NCBI RefSeq assembly: GCF_030506325.1
Contig: NZ_CP120683.1
Location: 5,832,501-5,896,500 of the forward strand
From: Tunicatimonas pelagia
GTDB lineage: Bacteria; Bacteroidota; Bacteroidia; Cytophagales; Cyclobacteriaceae
Direction of reading: 5' to 3'
Length of the DNA: 64,000 bases
Made by a program: the position numbers and the translations under genes. How positions within the stretch are numbered: position 1 is the stretch's first letter; every line of letters begins with the position of its first letter. The notes beneath the pieces are model-generated. The model saw only the letters and a program-made list of their open reading frames with translations, was not told the origin of the DNA and searched no databases. Positions 20,601-28,836 of the stretch are shown here, piece after piece.

Positions 20601-21762
20601 TGGCATACCAACAACTCCTTCAGAATTGGTTGCTGTTGGTAACTCTAGATCGTCAATCAACTTATCGTGGTCAGATAATTCAGTGAATGAAGATGGATTT
20701 AATATATACCGGCGAAGTTTGGCTGAATCAAATTTCACTTTATTAACTTCAACTGATCCGAATATATCAACTTACGTAGACACTGGCCTTGAGACTAACA
20801 CAACCTATGTTTATAAGATTTCAGCCTATAATGATTCAGGTGAAAGCACTTTCACTGACGATGTTTACGCATCTTCATTGTTGTATACTATTTATCTGAA
20901 CGCAAACCAAGGCTACAATCAAGGGCAGCCGTGGAACAATATGAACACCGTGCCAGTGGTAGGTACTCAGCGAACTAGTTTACGCGATCAGAGTTGGGTA
21001 AACCGCGGTGTATATTTAAGAGTTGTAGAGCATCCTAACTCCACCACTTTTGGGGGGGCTAATCCGTTTGGAATGGTACCTGGCGGAACGGGAATTTACC
21101 CAGATAATGTAATTAGAACATTCTGGTTCTTAGAAGCTACTGAGGCCGCCCGCATTGAAATCGGAAATCTAAGCGAAACCCTCACCTATAACTTTGTTTT
21201 CTTTGGAAGTAGAGATGGTGGTGGTAACAGAAACACCGACTACACGATTAATGGAAATACGGTGACTTTAAGTTCTTCCTTCAATATTTCTAATACAGTC
21301 CAGATAAACGGAGTGCAGCCTAACCAGAGTGGTAAGGTATTCATTGATATTGTTTCCTCGGCCGGGTCGCAGTATGGCTATCTCAATGCACTGGTTATCC
21401 AGGCGTATAATGAGGTGCCAATTTTAAGTGGGGCGAGAGTTGCTGATGTTGAGAGTGAAAAATCTGATAAGACTGGGTTGGAAGCTGAATTAGACGAGAG
21501 TACTTTAACCGGTAATCATTTAATATTCCCGAACCCGGTTACCAATGAACTCACTATTGTTTTACAAGAAATTCCAGACGAAAAAGTTGAGATCGAGATT
21601 TCTGATGGGCTAGGAAATCGGGTTTACCATGAAGAGATTTTACCTAAATTTAATACTTCTATTTCTGAAATTGATTTCTCTACCCTTGCAACTGGTGTGT
21701 ATTTCGTAAGGATTATTCCTACTAGTAAAAAGGGCAAAGTATATAGAGTGATTAAAGATTAA
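14671..21762 (+). CDS. Giant type-IX-secreted multidomain protein: esterase-like domain, FN3, F5/8C, PA14 x2, cadherin-like, three copies of an unnamed module
   Basis: 2363 residues with a signal peptide. Order: alpha/beta-hydrolase of the PHB-depolymerase/esterase type (about 60-275; FLHGLGETGG, nucleophile S177 in GLSAG, H260 in GHG); Ig-like strands (275-435); FN3 (440-590); F5/8-type-C discoidin-like (593-723); PA14 (775-907); FN3 (912-1000); PA14 (1008-1142); FN3 (1152-1245); cadherin-like (1250-1435); unnamed module (1438-1612); FN3 (1618-1705); cadherin-like (1709-1800); module (1805-1975); FN3 (1982-2068); module (2071-2247); type A T9SS sorting domain (2280-2363; FPNPVTNELTI, GVYFVRI). 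It is probably anchored on or shed from the cell surface and may de-esterify and bind acylated glycans; that is inference from domains and from lying in a glycan locus. Confidence 0.85.
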   Translation: MVKQSTLLVALLLSLSTGFKLFAQSTPFPDQQPPWGEVGDWGHNRGSSWELNYLPFIYNNLPFRLMPPNGVTYTKGAGGSDYYGDWNFSDPNKKYPLILFLHGLGETGGDNRDQLRNGGRQHRDAVLRDQFPGYLLYPQTENGFWTGGNALFSKEIIELLIENNNVDPNQIYVHGLSAGGTGTLEMLTQYPKLFAAGIPMSAVGPVAFIPRMPRVAEIPVWIGQGGLDRRPSPEATTQLLNALENLGGNVKYSFYPNLGHGIWNTMYADPDFFPYMLRNKKNQIHVYGGRTNFCEGQPINVDLGVTAGFSGYEWKKDDVVVATNTNRINVQEEGTFTMRFRRGSEWTEWSDPVVIQYIGPTPPVSITASGSVHFPTLDGTTSVTLSAPDGYEFYEWSNGSTTQTIQVSNPGSYSVAVTAFNGCPGGFSEPVVLTNNSTQGPSSPSDFYGIADSETQINLFWGSNNANQKGYELYRALEESGPYELLALLGEGDDAYVDSELSPNTSYYYQIRATNTQGASEYELLEVTTFQDTEAPSQPTKFEVAATSDNSIQLSWTSSIDNVDGLGSLVYDLTYGGNTYEINSENSIVFPLNAALNRPSTASSDENSSRNAAKANDGSLNTYWSSGRGGREEPEWIQVDLADSFLVSAVTITWEGDYAVDYRLQVSHDAINWEDILSVESNSGRYKTHRNLSGIGRYLRVFVDQRRGDNRRVRMEELEVYGSNLKGYDQPTIITEVKGLTTGDLYAFSLQARDKSGNSSVSTGQITAPAVNQGLKYQYYSTRINQLSDLRFNSPNGFGTLQNFDLSPKQNRDYAIVYDGYITIENGGLYTFYTRSADGSVLSIGDFQVVDNDGRQFARERSGQIVLAEGTYPIHLEYFNNGYWGDVLEVRWEGPGISKQLIPDEAMNTDFTLPSPPNAPENVTATAIAHNQIELEWDDQSSDESAFEIYRALSPQGSLTMIASVEANTTTFIDSALESGTTYYYQIRAIGPTGESDPNVGSITGNGLDYSYYEINNLSRLPDFDSYTAKATGNVDNVDLSVRQQDDNFAFQFEGFIDIPTPGEYTFYTRSDDGSKLYINDEVVVNNDGIHGAQTRSGVQQFDDAGFYAIKIEFFERSAGQSLTVEYEGPGISRQQIPNSAFKAVEYINATTLELPPLPSAPTNVAVSGISTSEIEITWTDASNNETGFDIFRAMGGSNDFDLVGSVEANTESYLDSDLTAHTQYRYQVAAKGIQDQVSLSQIVEGSSLNTNPVFDPMTDVIVRVNSNLQVSITASDADLDEVSLSIVQQPNFVSTVQNSPGLLVLSLSPTELGTYTVDLLAEDNFGGSTALSFGITVDENYLPVITPISNITIEENASYTVNISSSDLDASDNLTYSTGDLPAFANFSDNGDGTATLVLNPDYTSGGVYPVQVSVTDGKSTTSESFSVTVSEVSVSKTFLVNFHRNSAAPAPWNNLSSSTAGTTLSNLTDNAGESSDLSLELMTSWTGANDFGANTGNNSGIYPDVVTRSFFFEQSTGVNTVKVSGLNSDLKYAFRFFGSRDNTGSTAIRNTNYTINGQTVTLDAMGNTSNVVTIDNVSSDTNGEVTIDIQKQDVFTAFGYINALEVVSYFDNGTAPDAPKLLTVNSTASMEITLNWTDLTPDETGFKIYRATDEAGPFSEITALGINTSSYVDAVPGGGTYWYQVTAINSNGESTPSNALSFTLSNNAPVISPISDVRVAENQIASVTISATDLEGNSISFTGENLPDFTTLTDNLDGTADLSIEPNSGDAGNYLLQITATDDQGASSTVDAAIEVSEKLIVSTYINFNLGSNEGTPWNNFNTQPLAGTSKSNLLDESGSNSGLSVTFVNKWAGSNTTGVVTGDNSGVYPDNVMKTFYWEITNEVKTVKIGGMDTDKAYNFVFFASRAGDGDRTTVYTIGNKSVALNASRNSTNTVRINGVKGDANGELIIEMQKATSASFAYINSMVIESFEDSGIPTTPSELVAVGNSRSSINLSWSDNSVNEDGFNIYRRSLAESNFTLLTSTDPNISTYVDTGLETNTTYVYKISAYNDSGESTFTDDVYASSLLYTIYLNANQGYNQGQPWNNMNTVPVVGTQRTSLRDQSWVNRGVYLRVVEHPNSTTFGGANPFGMVPGGTGIYPDNVIRTFWFLEATEAARIEIGNLSETLTYNFVFFGSRDGGGNRNTDYTINGNTVTLSSSFNISNTVQINGVQPNQSGKVFIDIVSSAGSQYGYLNALVIQAYNEVPILSGARVADVESEKSDKTGLEAELDESTLTGNHLIFPNPVTNELTIVLQEIPDEKVEIEISDGLGNRVYHEEILPKFNTSISEIDFSTLATGVYFVRIIPTSKKGKVYRVIKD

Positions 21763-21852
21763 GTAGAATAGCACGCATAATGCTATCAGCGTAGCTATTA
21801 GAAAAGTGTTCATCTGTAGCAAGCTTTGCTAAGCTAGCGTGAGCCATAAACA

Positions 21853-21890
21853 AATAAGGCGATGTAGGAACATTCCTACATCGCCTTATT
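21853..21890. terminator. Bidirectional intrinsic terminator, 18-bp perfect stem
   Basis: AATAAGGCGATGTAGGAA is followed by two bases and its exact reverse complement. It ends in A/T runs on both strands and lies between the convergent giant genes (stops at 21762 and 21956), so it can stop transcription from both sides. Confidence 0.85.
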
Positions 21891-21955
21891 ATCTGTATCT
21901 AATACTTATTCTAACCGCTACTATAGTAGCCTGAAGCTACTAGTAGTCCTCAAGG

Positions 21956-24900
21956 TTATTTTACAAGAACCTTTACAGTTTTTACGAGTCCTTGTTCTGA
22001 CGCTATACGCAAATAGTACACACCGGATCGTAACCCTAAGCGCTGAGTATTTAGCTCAATAATAGAACTGCTAACTTCTCCAACTTCCCAGCTAGTGACC
22101 ACATCAGTGTTGCTCAACAGCGTTAGACGGTAACTCGACTGACCATCTGTTTGCGGTAGAGATACGAACAACTGCTTATCTACCGGATTAGGATATACCT
22201 GTATCTCAGAATTATCAGCTATAAACTCATCAGAAATAGTTTGTTCTACTACTCCCTTACTCGTAGAGTCTTCTAAACGAGATTGGTTAGGATTGTATCC
22301 CACAATTACCATAGCATTCAGATAGCCATAGCTTGAAGTAGACGATTTACGAACTTCAACCAATATTTCCTTCGCGCTACTTGGGGATAAACCATCTATC
22401 TCTACTGTTTCTGTATTATAAGAGGCATTCAACGAGACGGATTTTCCTCCGGCCTTATAAATTGTTGTACGATCGCCACCTCCATTACGGCTACCAAAGA
22501 AGATTAGCTTGTACTTAAGCGAAGCGTTAAGTTCTTTAATTTTGAATGTATAAGTATTCGAGGTAGAGATAACGTAAGCTGACTTCATTACATTATCTGG
22601 AAAAACACCTGAATTATTTCCCGTGGTCATACCGGCAAGGTTTACCCCATTCCAAGAACTTGTAAAGTCTATATCAACCGTAGTTGCCCTATTATCATCT
22701 GTGCTCATGTTGCGTAACGGCTCAATGTATTGGGGGTGCGAACCAACATTATTCCAAGGTGCAGGCTGATTATCATTTTGGTTAAAATTAACCAGTATCC
22801 GATAGCCTTCAGCACCAGGATTAGGTGGGTCTACTACAGGAGGAGTATCTCCAGTATCGGAAGTAAACAACACATCATTCGGGATTTTCTTTTTGCTAAC
22901 ACCAGGGCCTTGGTACTTTACTTCTAGTACCTCACCACCCGATCGTTCAAAGTACACCACTTTGATAGCGTGCATACCAGCAGATAGGGAGACGCTTCCA
23001 GACCGTTCTTGTTTACCGTGCAGTCCGTCGTTATCAACAATCCGTTTGTTGTCAATGAACAACTGACTACCATCATCCGAAGCTGTATAGAAGGTGTAGC
23101 TTCCTTGCTTTTCGATTTGAATGTATCCGGTAAAGGCAAAGCCAAAATTGCTATTTTGCTGTCGTGGATTCAGACTAAAGTTGGCTACCGTACCTTGCTT
23201 TTCAGCAGACAGCTTGCCAAAATCAGGCAGTTGGCTCCAGGCACCGTGGTAGTACTTATAGTTTAATCCATTTCCCGCTGCCGGAGGATTATCTCCAGTA
23301 TCGGAAGTAAACAACACATCATTCGGAATTTGCTGTTTGTTAACACCGGGGCCTTGGTACTTTACTTCTAGTACCTCACCACCCGATCGTTCAAAGTACA
23401 CCACTTTGATAGCGTGCATACCAGCAGATAGGGAGACGCTTCCAGACCGTTCTTGTTTACCGTGCAGTCCGTCGTTATCAACAATCCGTTTGTTGTCAAT
23501 GAACAACTGACTACCATCATCCGAAGCTGTATAGAAGGTGTAGCTTCCTTGCTTTTCGATTTGAATGTATCCGGTAAAGGCAAAGCCAAAATTGCTATTT
23601 TGCTGTCGTGGATTCAGACTAAAGTTGGCTACCGTACCTTGCTTTTCAGCAGACAGCTTGCCAAAATCAGGCAGTTGACTCCAGGCACCGTGGTAGTACT
23701 TATAGTTTAATCCATTTCCCGCTGCCGGAGGATTAGGGGAAGTAGTAACCTTGGCTTCATACGCTCCAATGTCAAACTTATTATCATAAGGTCTATCAAC
23801 CCCCTCCATATCAAATCTAACCCCGTAAGAAGATACATCTACCCCTGCATTGATACACGGTGACCCTGAGGCTAATTGATAGTTTCCAGAAGAGGCATTA
23901 ACAAACTTTATGTCATTAATATTCTTAGTGGTGTAGTTACTGCCTTCTTCTACCTTCACTTTATTATTCAGTGTAATAATATACTTACCCTGCGAGTCCA
24001 CAATAATGTTGTTCTTCACATAGTTGTGAGGAACTTTTTCGCCGTAGAGAAGAATACCACCCGCCCCTGAATTAATGATTGTATTGTTATAAAAACGATA
24101 GGGACCGTCAATTTTGTCGGCTCTCTCATCACAGAATATACCAGCGTGCGGGGAATTAATAATAAGGTTGTTAAACACTACGTGTCCACCACCACCAAAA
24201 ACCTGCATACCGGCACCATCGCCTTTACCATTCTTAATAACATTGTTATACACTTTAGCCTGCTGACCAACTATCAATCCATTCGATTGAAAAGGGGCAA
24301 AAGCATCATATCCATAATCCTCAATTAAATTACCATATATTTCACAGCCAACAGGGTTACAGGCTACCTGAATACCATCGGCTCCAGTGTTCTTAGTGAT
24401 ATTATTGTATACTTTGAGGTTATTTATATTATGAGGATAAATAGTACCACATTCTGAAGTCTCTAGCCCGTTGTACGCATAGTGGCCAATATATATACCT
24501 TCACCGTATACATCGTGAATGTAATTATCATGGACTAAAACATTCTCCATTACGAAGTTTTGACGCTGATACTGAGGAAATTGGCACATAGGATCAGATT
24601 TAATCATGATACCAGCAAAACCAGCGTCTGCTACTTCTATGTGGTCTATCTCAAAATCGGTACATCCCCCGCCATATCGGATAGCGGTATCTTTTCCACC
24701 TTTGGCTACCTTAATTCCGTACTTCATGCCACGGACCCCGCTTCCGGTAAATCTGAAAAATTTACATTCAGAAAAAGAAATGATTCCGCGACGAGTTTCA
24801 TTCTCAAATTGTACTTTGCCACCACAGTTTTTTACAATAATAGGCTTTGATGCAGTTCCACTAAAGTTTTTGAAAGAAATATAATCTCTCACTCCGGCCT

Positions 24901-26029
24901 CAAGACAAATAACATCCCCTGGTTTGATTTCACCTAGCGTCGAAGGACTAACAGTTCGCATACTAGATGGTACTACGTGATCACAATCGCAGTCTGCTCC
25001 TGGTGAGTTACTTGATGGATTTGATACTACCACATTTACATCATCAGAAGCGGTAGCCCCGTCTTCATCTGATACAGTAGACCTAAAAGTATATTCTCCT
25101 TCAGTAAGAGACGACACTTTAAGAGTAGAAGAGTTGGTTTGTGATAAAGAAGCCGATGGGCCAGAAACTTTTTTCCAGGAGAAAGACGCAACCTGCCCGT
25201 CTGGGTCAGTAGCTGTGCTAGATATTCTAGTAGAGTTTTCGGGAAGAGTTAAAGTTATATCATCGCCAGCATCAACAATAGGGCTTTGGTTGGGGGTGCC
25301 AGAAGAATTCCCACTTTTGCTGTGAGATAGCATCCAAGAATAAATATCGTGACCAGCACTACCGCTGTACGTACGACTCCATGAGTTATGCCCCACGCCA
25401 GGGTAGAGAGTTAGTTTAGCCTCTACCACGTCTGAGCATTTGTTTATTTCCTGAATAGGAGTGATTGAGTTTGAGGGGGCAACTGTTCTATCGTTTTCGC
25501 CATGAAATGCCCATACTGGGATTTTAGCAAGTTCGCAGTAGTTTTGACCAACGCCACTGCCAGCGATGGGAACAGCAGCAGCAACTTTATCGGGATATTT
25601 GGCTGAGTAAGCCCACACACCATGACCGCCAGAACTTATTCCAGTAAGATATATCCGATCTTCATCTATGTTATAGTTCTCGACAATATAATCTACGTAA
25701 AATTTAACTGCGTCAGCACCCCACCATCCGTTAAAACGCTGAGGTGAGATCACGATAAATGGAAAATCACGTCCGTCGTTAATTTCCTTCGGAGGGCCTA
25801 CTCGCAGTACCCTATTCAATTGCGTAGTACCATTACCTTTTTCGCCTATACCATGCAAGAAAATTAGTACAGGGAATTTGTCACTACTATTGTAGTTTGT
25901 AGGTAAGTACTCATAATATCCGAAGGCCGCAGAGGTAGATCCTTGCGGTTTTGCTACTTGATCCCCTGGCCCTGCGAACCCTATCAGGCTCATGAGCAAG
26001 GAAGACAATAATAATGTAAATGTTTTCAT
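21956..26029 (-). CDS. Large type-IX-secreted protein: esterase-like domain, PKD/Ig, parallel beta-helix, tandem PA14, unnamed module
   Basis: The ATG at 26029 starts a clean signal peptide (MKTFTLLLSSLLMSLIGFAG), giving 1357 residues; the frame reaches 26071. Numbering from 26071: PHB-depolymerase-like hydrolase (about 45-255; FLHGIGEKG, nucleophile S146 in GISSG, GVGHNSW with the His); PKD/REJ-like (262-352); right-handed beta-helix with PbH1-type NNxI rungs (360-770), the fold of many polysaccharide lyases and glycosidases; two nearly identical PA14 domains (about 783-915 and 931-1069); the unnamed module shared with the other giant (1088-1260); T9SS type A sorting domain (from 1290; VYPNPVDKQLF, GVYYLRIA). 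Likely surface glycan-processing enzyme; no catalytic residues of the helix can be named. Confidence 0.85.
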   Translation of the reverse strand: MKTFTLLLSSLLMSLIGFAGPGDQVAKPQGSTSAAFGYYEYLPTNYNSSDKFPVLIFLHGIGEKGNGTTQLNRVLRVGPPKEINDGRDFPFIVISPQRFNGWWGADAVKFYVDYIVENYNIDEDRIYLTGISSGGHGVWAYSAKYPDKVAAAVPIAGSGVGQNYCELAKIPVWAFHGENDRTVAPSNSITPIQEINKCSDVVEAKLTLYPGVGHNSWSRTYSGSAGHDIYSWMLSHSKSGNSSGTPNQSPIVDAGDDITLTLPENSTRISSTATDPDGQVASFSWKKVSGPSASLSQTNSSTLKVSSLTEGEYTFRSTVSDEDGATASDDVNVVVSNPSSNSPGADCDCDHVVPSSMRTVSPSTLGEIKPGDVICLEAGVRDYISFKNFSGTASKPIIVKNCGGKVQFENETRRGIISFSECKFFRFTGSGVRGMKYGIKVAKGGKDTAIRYGGGCTDFEIDHIEVADAGFAGIMIKSDPMCQFPQYQRQNFVMENVLVHDNYIHDVYGEGIYIGHYAYNGLETSECGTIYPHNINNLKVYNNITKNTGADGIQVACNPVGCEIYGNLIEDYGYDAFAPFQSNGLIVGQQAKVYNNVIKNGKGDGAGMQVFGGGGHVVFNNLIINSPHAGIFCDERADKIDGPYRFYNNTIINSGAGGILLYGEKVPHNYVKNNIIVDSQGKYIITLNNKVKVEEGSNYTTKNINDIKFVNASSGNYQLASGSPCINAGVDVSSYGVRFDMEGVDRPYDNKFDIGAYEAKVTTSPNPPAAGNGLNYKYYHGAWSQLPDFGKLSAEKQGTVANFSLNPRQQNSNFGFAFTGYIQIEKQGSYTFYTASDDGSQLFIDNKRIVDNDGLHGKQERSGSVSLSAGMHAIKVVYFERSGGEVLEVKYQGPGVNKQQIPNDVLFTSDTGDNPPAAGNGLNYKYYHGAWSQLPDFGKLSAEKQGTVANFSLNPRQQNSNFGFAFTGYIQIEKQGSYTFYTASDDGSQLFIDNKRIVDNDGLHGKQERSGSVSLSAGMHAIKVVYFERSGGEVLEVKYQGPGVSKKKIPNDVLFTSDTGDTPPVVDPPNPGAEGYRILVNFNQNDNQPAPWNNVGSHPQYIEPLRNMSTDDNRATTVDIDFTSSWNGVNLAGMTTGNNSGVFPDNVMKSAYVISTSNTYTFKIKELNASLKYKLIFFGSRNGGGDRTTIYKAGGKSVSLNASYNTETVEIDGLSPSSAKEILVEVRKSSTSSYGYLNAMVIVGYNPNQSRLEDSTSKGVVEQTISDEFIADNSEIQVYPNPVDKQLFVSLPQTDGQSSYRLTLLSNTDVVTSWEVGEVSSSIIELNTQRLGLRSGVYYLRIASEQGLVKTVKVLVK
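22846..23733. repeat. 444-bp tandem duplication encoding the two PA14 domains
   Basis: Copy A is 22846-23289 and copy B 23290-23733, exactly 444 bp (148 codons) apart. They match almost base for base except for a small patch near 22884-22900 versus 23328-23344 and a single base at about 23231 versus 23675. The near identity at silent positions points to a recent duplication or gene conversion. Confidence 0.95.
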
Positions 26030-26721
26030 GTTGTAATCTTTTGCTTTGAATCTAGGTAGTGAGTGTTGCAAACTCTATTCCCCAAAAAACACAATATCTA
26101 GGCCAGCAATATCATAATCATGCTTAGTAATATTTTTCCTGAGAAATGATTTTTAGATTTAGTTAAATAGTCAATATTTCCTGGTAGACATAAAAGACAT
26201 CAAGGAAAGAACGAATACTTTTATTGCTAAGATGAGTAAAAAGCTATAAACCGGATATTGCTGTAAAGTATTTATAGTGAGCGAGTTTTAGAGAATCATA
26301 CGGTAGTACTGGGGGTATCACTAAAAGAGAAAAAGAAAAAATGTCAATATGAAATTTATTTAGAACTAATAAATTCTCACTACGTACAGTATTTTTGAAA
26401 ACATTACTTTTAGCAATTAAAATATAATTTTTCTAACTTATACCTAAATGCATTTGATTGATTCCTTCCTATATTCTAATGAAAAAAAAAGCGTTTTTAT
26501 GCGTATAATTCCTTGTAGAGAGGGTTTTTATAAAAATATGCCTATCAAATTGATACTTAATGAAATCAGTTTATCAATATGAAAGTATAAATTTTCTTAG
26601 AAGACCTATTCATTTTGATTTTATTCGCATCACAAAAAACCGGAAAGCCAGTCGCTATTGCCTAATATTAGATTGTTAATTAAGAATAAATAGCCCTCTA
26701 ATATGTGCCAATAATTCGGGA
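26030..26721. other. About 690-bp AT-rich gap with no gene
   Basis: No convincing reading frame, tRNA or strong hairpin on either strand. Both flanking genes point left, so it must hold the promoter of the secreted esterase gene (start 26029) and the end of the operon that finishes at 26722. I found no full TTG-N19-TAnnTTTG promoter. The length is unusual for this gene-dense window. Confidence 0.6.
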
Positions 26722-27828
26722 TTAAAGTATTTCACAATATACTTGCTCAGTACGTCTGATAGAATCTTTTAGATCGTACTCTTGATACACTAAATCGCTG
26801 GCACTTAGCCCAGTTCGCTCAGCTAAATTCTTGTTGGTGTGTAACTGAATAATTTTGGCAGCTATATCCTGAGGATGGTTTACTTTTATATAAAAGCCAT
26901 TCACTTGGTTAATAATAATTTCTTTGGTGCCATCTACGGGGGTTGCTAGCACCGCTTTTCCCATAGCCATGGCTTCCAGTAATCCGATAGGCAGCCCTTC
27001 CCACAGTGAGGGCAAACAATAAATATCAATTATTGATAAAAGGGCAGGCACATCATTACGAAAATCTTGGAAATGAAAGTTCGAGGCAATATCGTATTTT
27101 TCAACCAGATCAATAGCCTCCTCTTTAAGGTCACCCTCACCAACCATAAGAAAGTGAATATCCGAATGTTCTTGAAGAACCTGTTGGGCAGCATGAACAA
27201 AACTAATAGGATCTTTCTGATGGGTAATTCGGGCAATGAATCCAACTAAGGTACAGTGTGAGGGGACTCCCAATTCAGCTCGAGTATTGGGGTACGTTTT
27301 GCTTTTGTCAAAACGGGTGAGGTTAACGCCGTTCTGAATTACAGTAGCATTTTGTAGTCCTAACTTTTGTTTACCTTCCTGGAAGTTACTATGAGAAACG
27401 TTAATTACAGCATTAGCCTGATTTATTAGCCACTTTTCTCCGGCTTGTCTTAAGTATCTAATATAAGGTTTTTGCCCAGCATGAAAAGACCATCCGTGCA
27501 CGGTATATAAAAGGGGAATATTTAACTTATTTGCTGACCAAAATACGTTAGAGCATGCTCTGGTGCCATGAGCGTGAATAATATCTATGTTTTTTTTGCC
27601 AATAAGTTCTGAAACTCGGGGCCAAACCCGGAAATCGAAGGGGGATTGGGAAGGAATGACATAGGTTTCAATACCCAATTCCTGAAGTGCTTCGATCATT
27701 TCTCCAGGTGTAAATGATACGACGATGGGGTAAAAGTCTTTTTTATTCAGGTGAGTGACTAAATCTAAAAGATGCCGCTCACCACCTCCGATCTTACCTT
27801 GACGTATAGCATAAAGAATTCTTTTCAA
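26722..27828 (-). CDS. Glycosyltransferase family 4
   Basis: 368 residues, GT-B fold. The N-terminal glycine-rich loop GKIGGGERHLLDLVTHL and the C-terminal nucleotide-sugar site PSLWEGLPIGLLEAMAMGKAV (split here by family positions E..E) with VDGTKEII are typical of GT4 retaining transferases such as those adding mannose or N-acetyl sugars. It is cytoplasmic or membrane-associated and adds a sugar to the lipid-linked repeat unit. The start is TTG at 27828, because a stop (that of the epimerase gene) lies just before it in frame. Last gene of the 32613-26722 operon, 12 bp after the epimerase. Confidence 0.9.
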   Translation of the reverse strand: MKRILYAIRQGKIGGGERHLLDLVTHLNKKDFYPIVVSFTPGEMIEALQELGIETYVIPSQSPFDFRVWPRVSELIGKKNIDIIHAHGTRACSNVFWSANKLNIPLLYTVHGWSFHAGQKPYIRYLRQAGEKWLINQANAVINVSHSNFQEGKQKLGLQNATVIQNGVNLTRFDKSKTYPNTRAELGVPSHCTLVGFIARITHQKDPISFVHAAQQVLQEHSDIHFLMVGEGDLKEEAIDLVEKYDIASNFHFQDFRNDVPALLSIIDIYCLPSLWEGLPIGLLEAMAMGKAVLATPVDGTKEIIINQVNGFYIKVNHPQDIAAKIIQLHTNKNLAERTGLSASDLVYQEYDLKDSIRRTEQVYCEIL

Positions 27829-27840
27829 CAGAACGGTGAT

Positions 27841-28836
27841 CTATTTGGAAGCCCACCCTTGGGGAAGGTGACGGTGTATTTCAATATTCTCAAATTCCTG
27901 GCTCTGGCGAGCACCGGCCGTTTTAGCCCATGATGCCATACGCTCAATACCTTGAGCAATGGGTACAAAAGAATCAATATCAAATACGGACTTCACCTTG
28001 CTATGATCGGAATATGCGTGTACAACTTCTTTACGAGCTTCCAAATGACGAATTTGAGGTGACACATCGAACTGTTTTGCCACAACTTCTACCAATTCGT
28101 TCACGGTATACGGCTTATCAGCTCCAATGTTAAATACTTGATTACGTGCTGCCGGTACATTAATAGCATTGGCTATATAAGGTGCTACATCATCTACATG
28201 ACTAAAGGCACGACTCTGGGTACCATCGCCGAAGATCGTTAGCGGCTGATCTTGCATAATCTGGTTCATAAAAATACCGATCACGTTACGATATTTATCC
28301 CCTATATTCTGATTCTCCCCATATACGTTGTGCGGACGGAAGATGATATAATCCAAACCGAAGAGACGATGGGCAGTATGTAAATCGAGTTCAACGGCAT
28401 ATTTGGCAATGCCATACGGATCTTCCGGCTCGGGTATCATGTCTTCTTTCATGGGTACCTGTCCGGGTCCGTATACTGCTATTGATGAAGTAAAAACAAA
28501 GCACTCGACATTATGCTTAACCGATTCATTAATCAGGTTAATGCTTCCAATGAGGTTGTTGTTATAATTAAATCGTCGAATAAAGTGAGACAATCCTTCA
28601 GCGGCATAGGCAGCTAAATGATACACATAATCAAACTGATATTGATCAAATAGTTGTTGTACAAGCTGAACATCAGTAATAGAGCCCTCAACAAAGGTGA
28701 CTTCTGATGGAACATAATCACGAAACCCACCACTTAGGTCGTCTAATACAACTACTTTATGTCCTAACGCTAAACAATGATTTACGACGTGGGAGCCGAT
28801 AAACCCGGCCCCTCCTGTAATTAAAGACTTTTTCAT
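27841..28836 (-). CDS. NAD-dependent sugar epimerase/dehydratase (extended SDR)
   Basis: 331 residues, extended short-chain dehydrogenase. The N-terminal NAD motif is TGGAGFIGSHV, the catalytic set is TSSIAVYG and YGIAKYAVELD (Tyr-x3-Lys), and the substrate segment is RPHNVYGENQ. It resembles UDP-glucose 4-epimerase and UDP-glucuronate epimerase/decarboxylase-like enzymes that make a nucleotide sugar for the glycan; the exact sugar cannot be fixed. Its ATG overlaps the stop of the preceding GT2 gene by four bases (ATGA), showing translational coupling. Confidence 0.88.
   Translation of the reverse strand: MKKSLITGGAGFIGSHVVNHCLALGHKVVVLDDLSGGFRDYVPSEVTFVEGSITDVQLVQQLFDQYQFDYVYHLAAYAAEGLSHFIRRFNYNNNLIGSINLINESVKHNVECFVFTSSIAVYGPGQVPMKEDMIPEPEDPYGIAKYAVELDLHTAHRLFGLDYIIFRPHNVYGENQNIGDKYRNVIGIFMNQIMQDQPLTIFGDGTQSRAFSHVDDVAPYIANAINVPAARNQVFNIGADKPYTVNELVEVVAKQFDVSPQIRHLEARKEVVHAYSDHSKVKSVFDIDSFVPIAQGIERMASWAKTAGARQSQEFENIEIHRHLPQGWASK

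Noticed and set aside
22924-23710. Four small frames repeated 444 bp apart, on both strands, inside the PA14 duplication
   Set aside because: They are shadows of the duplicated PA14 coding sequence in other frames.
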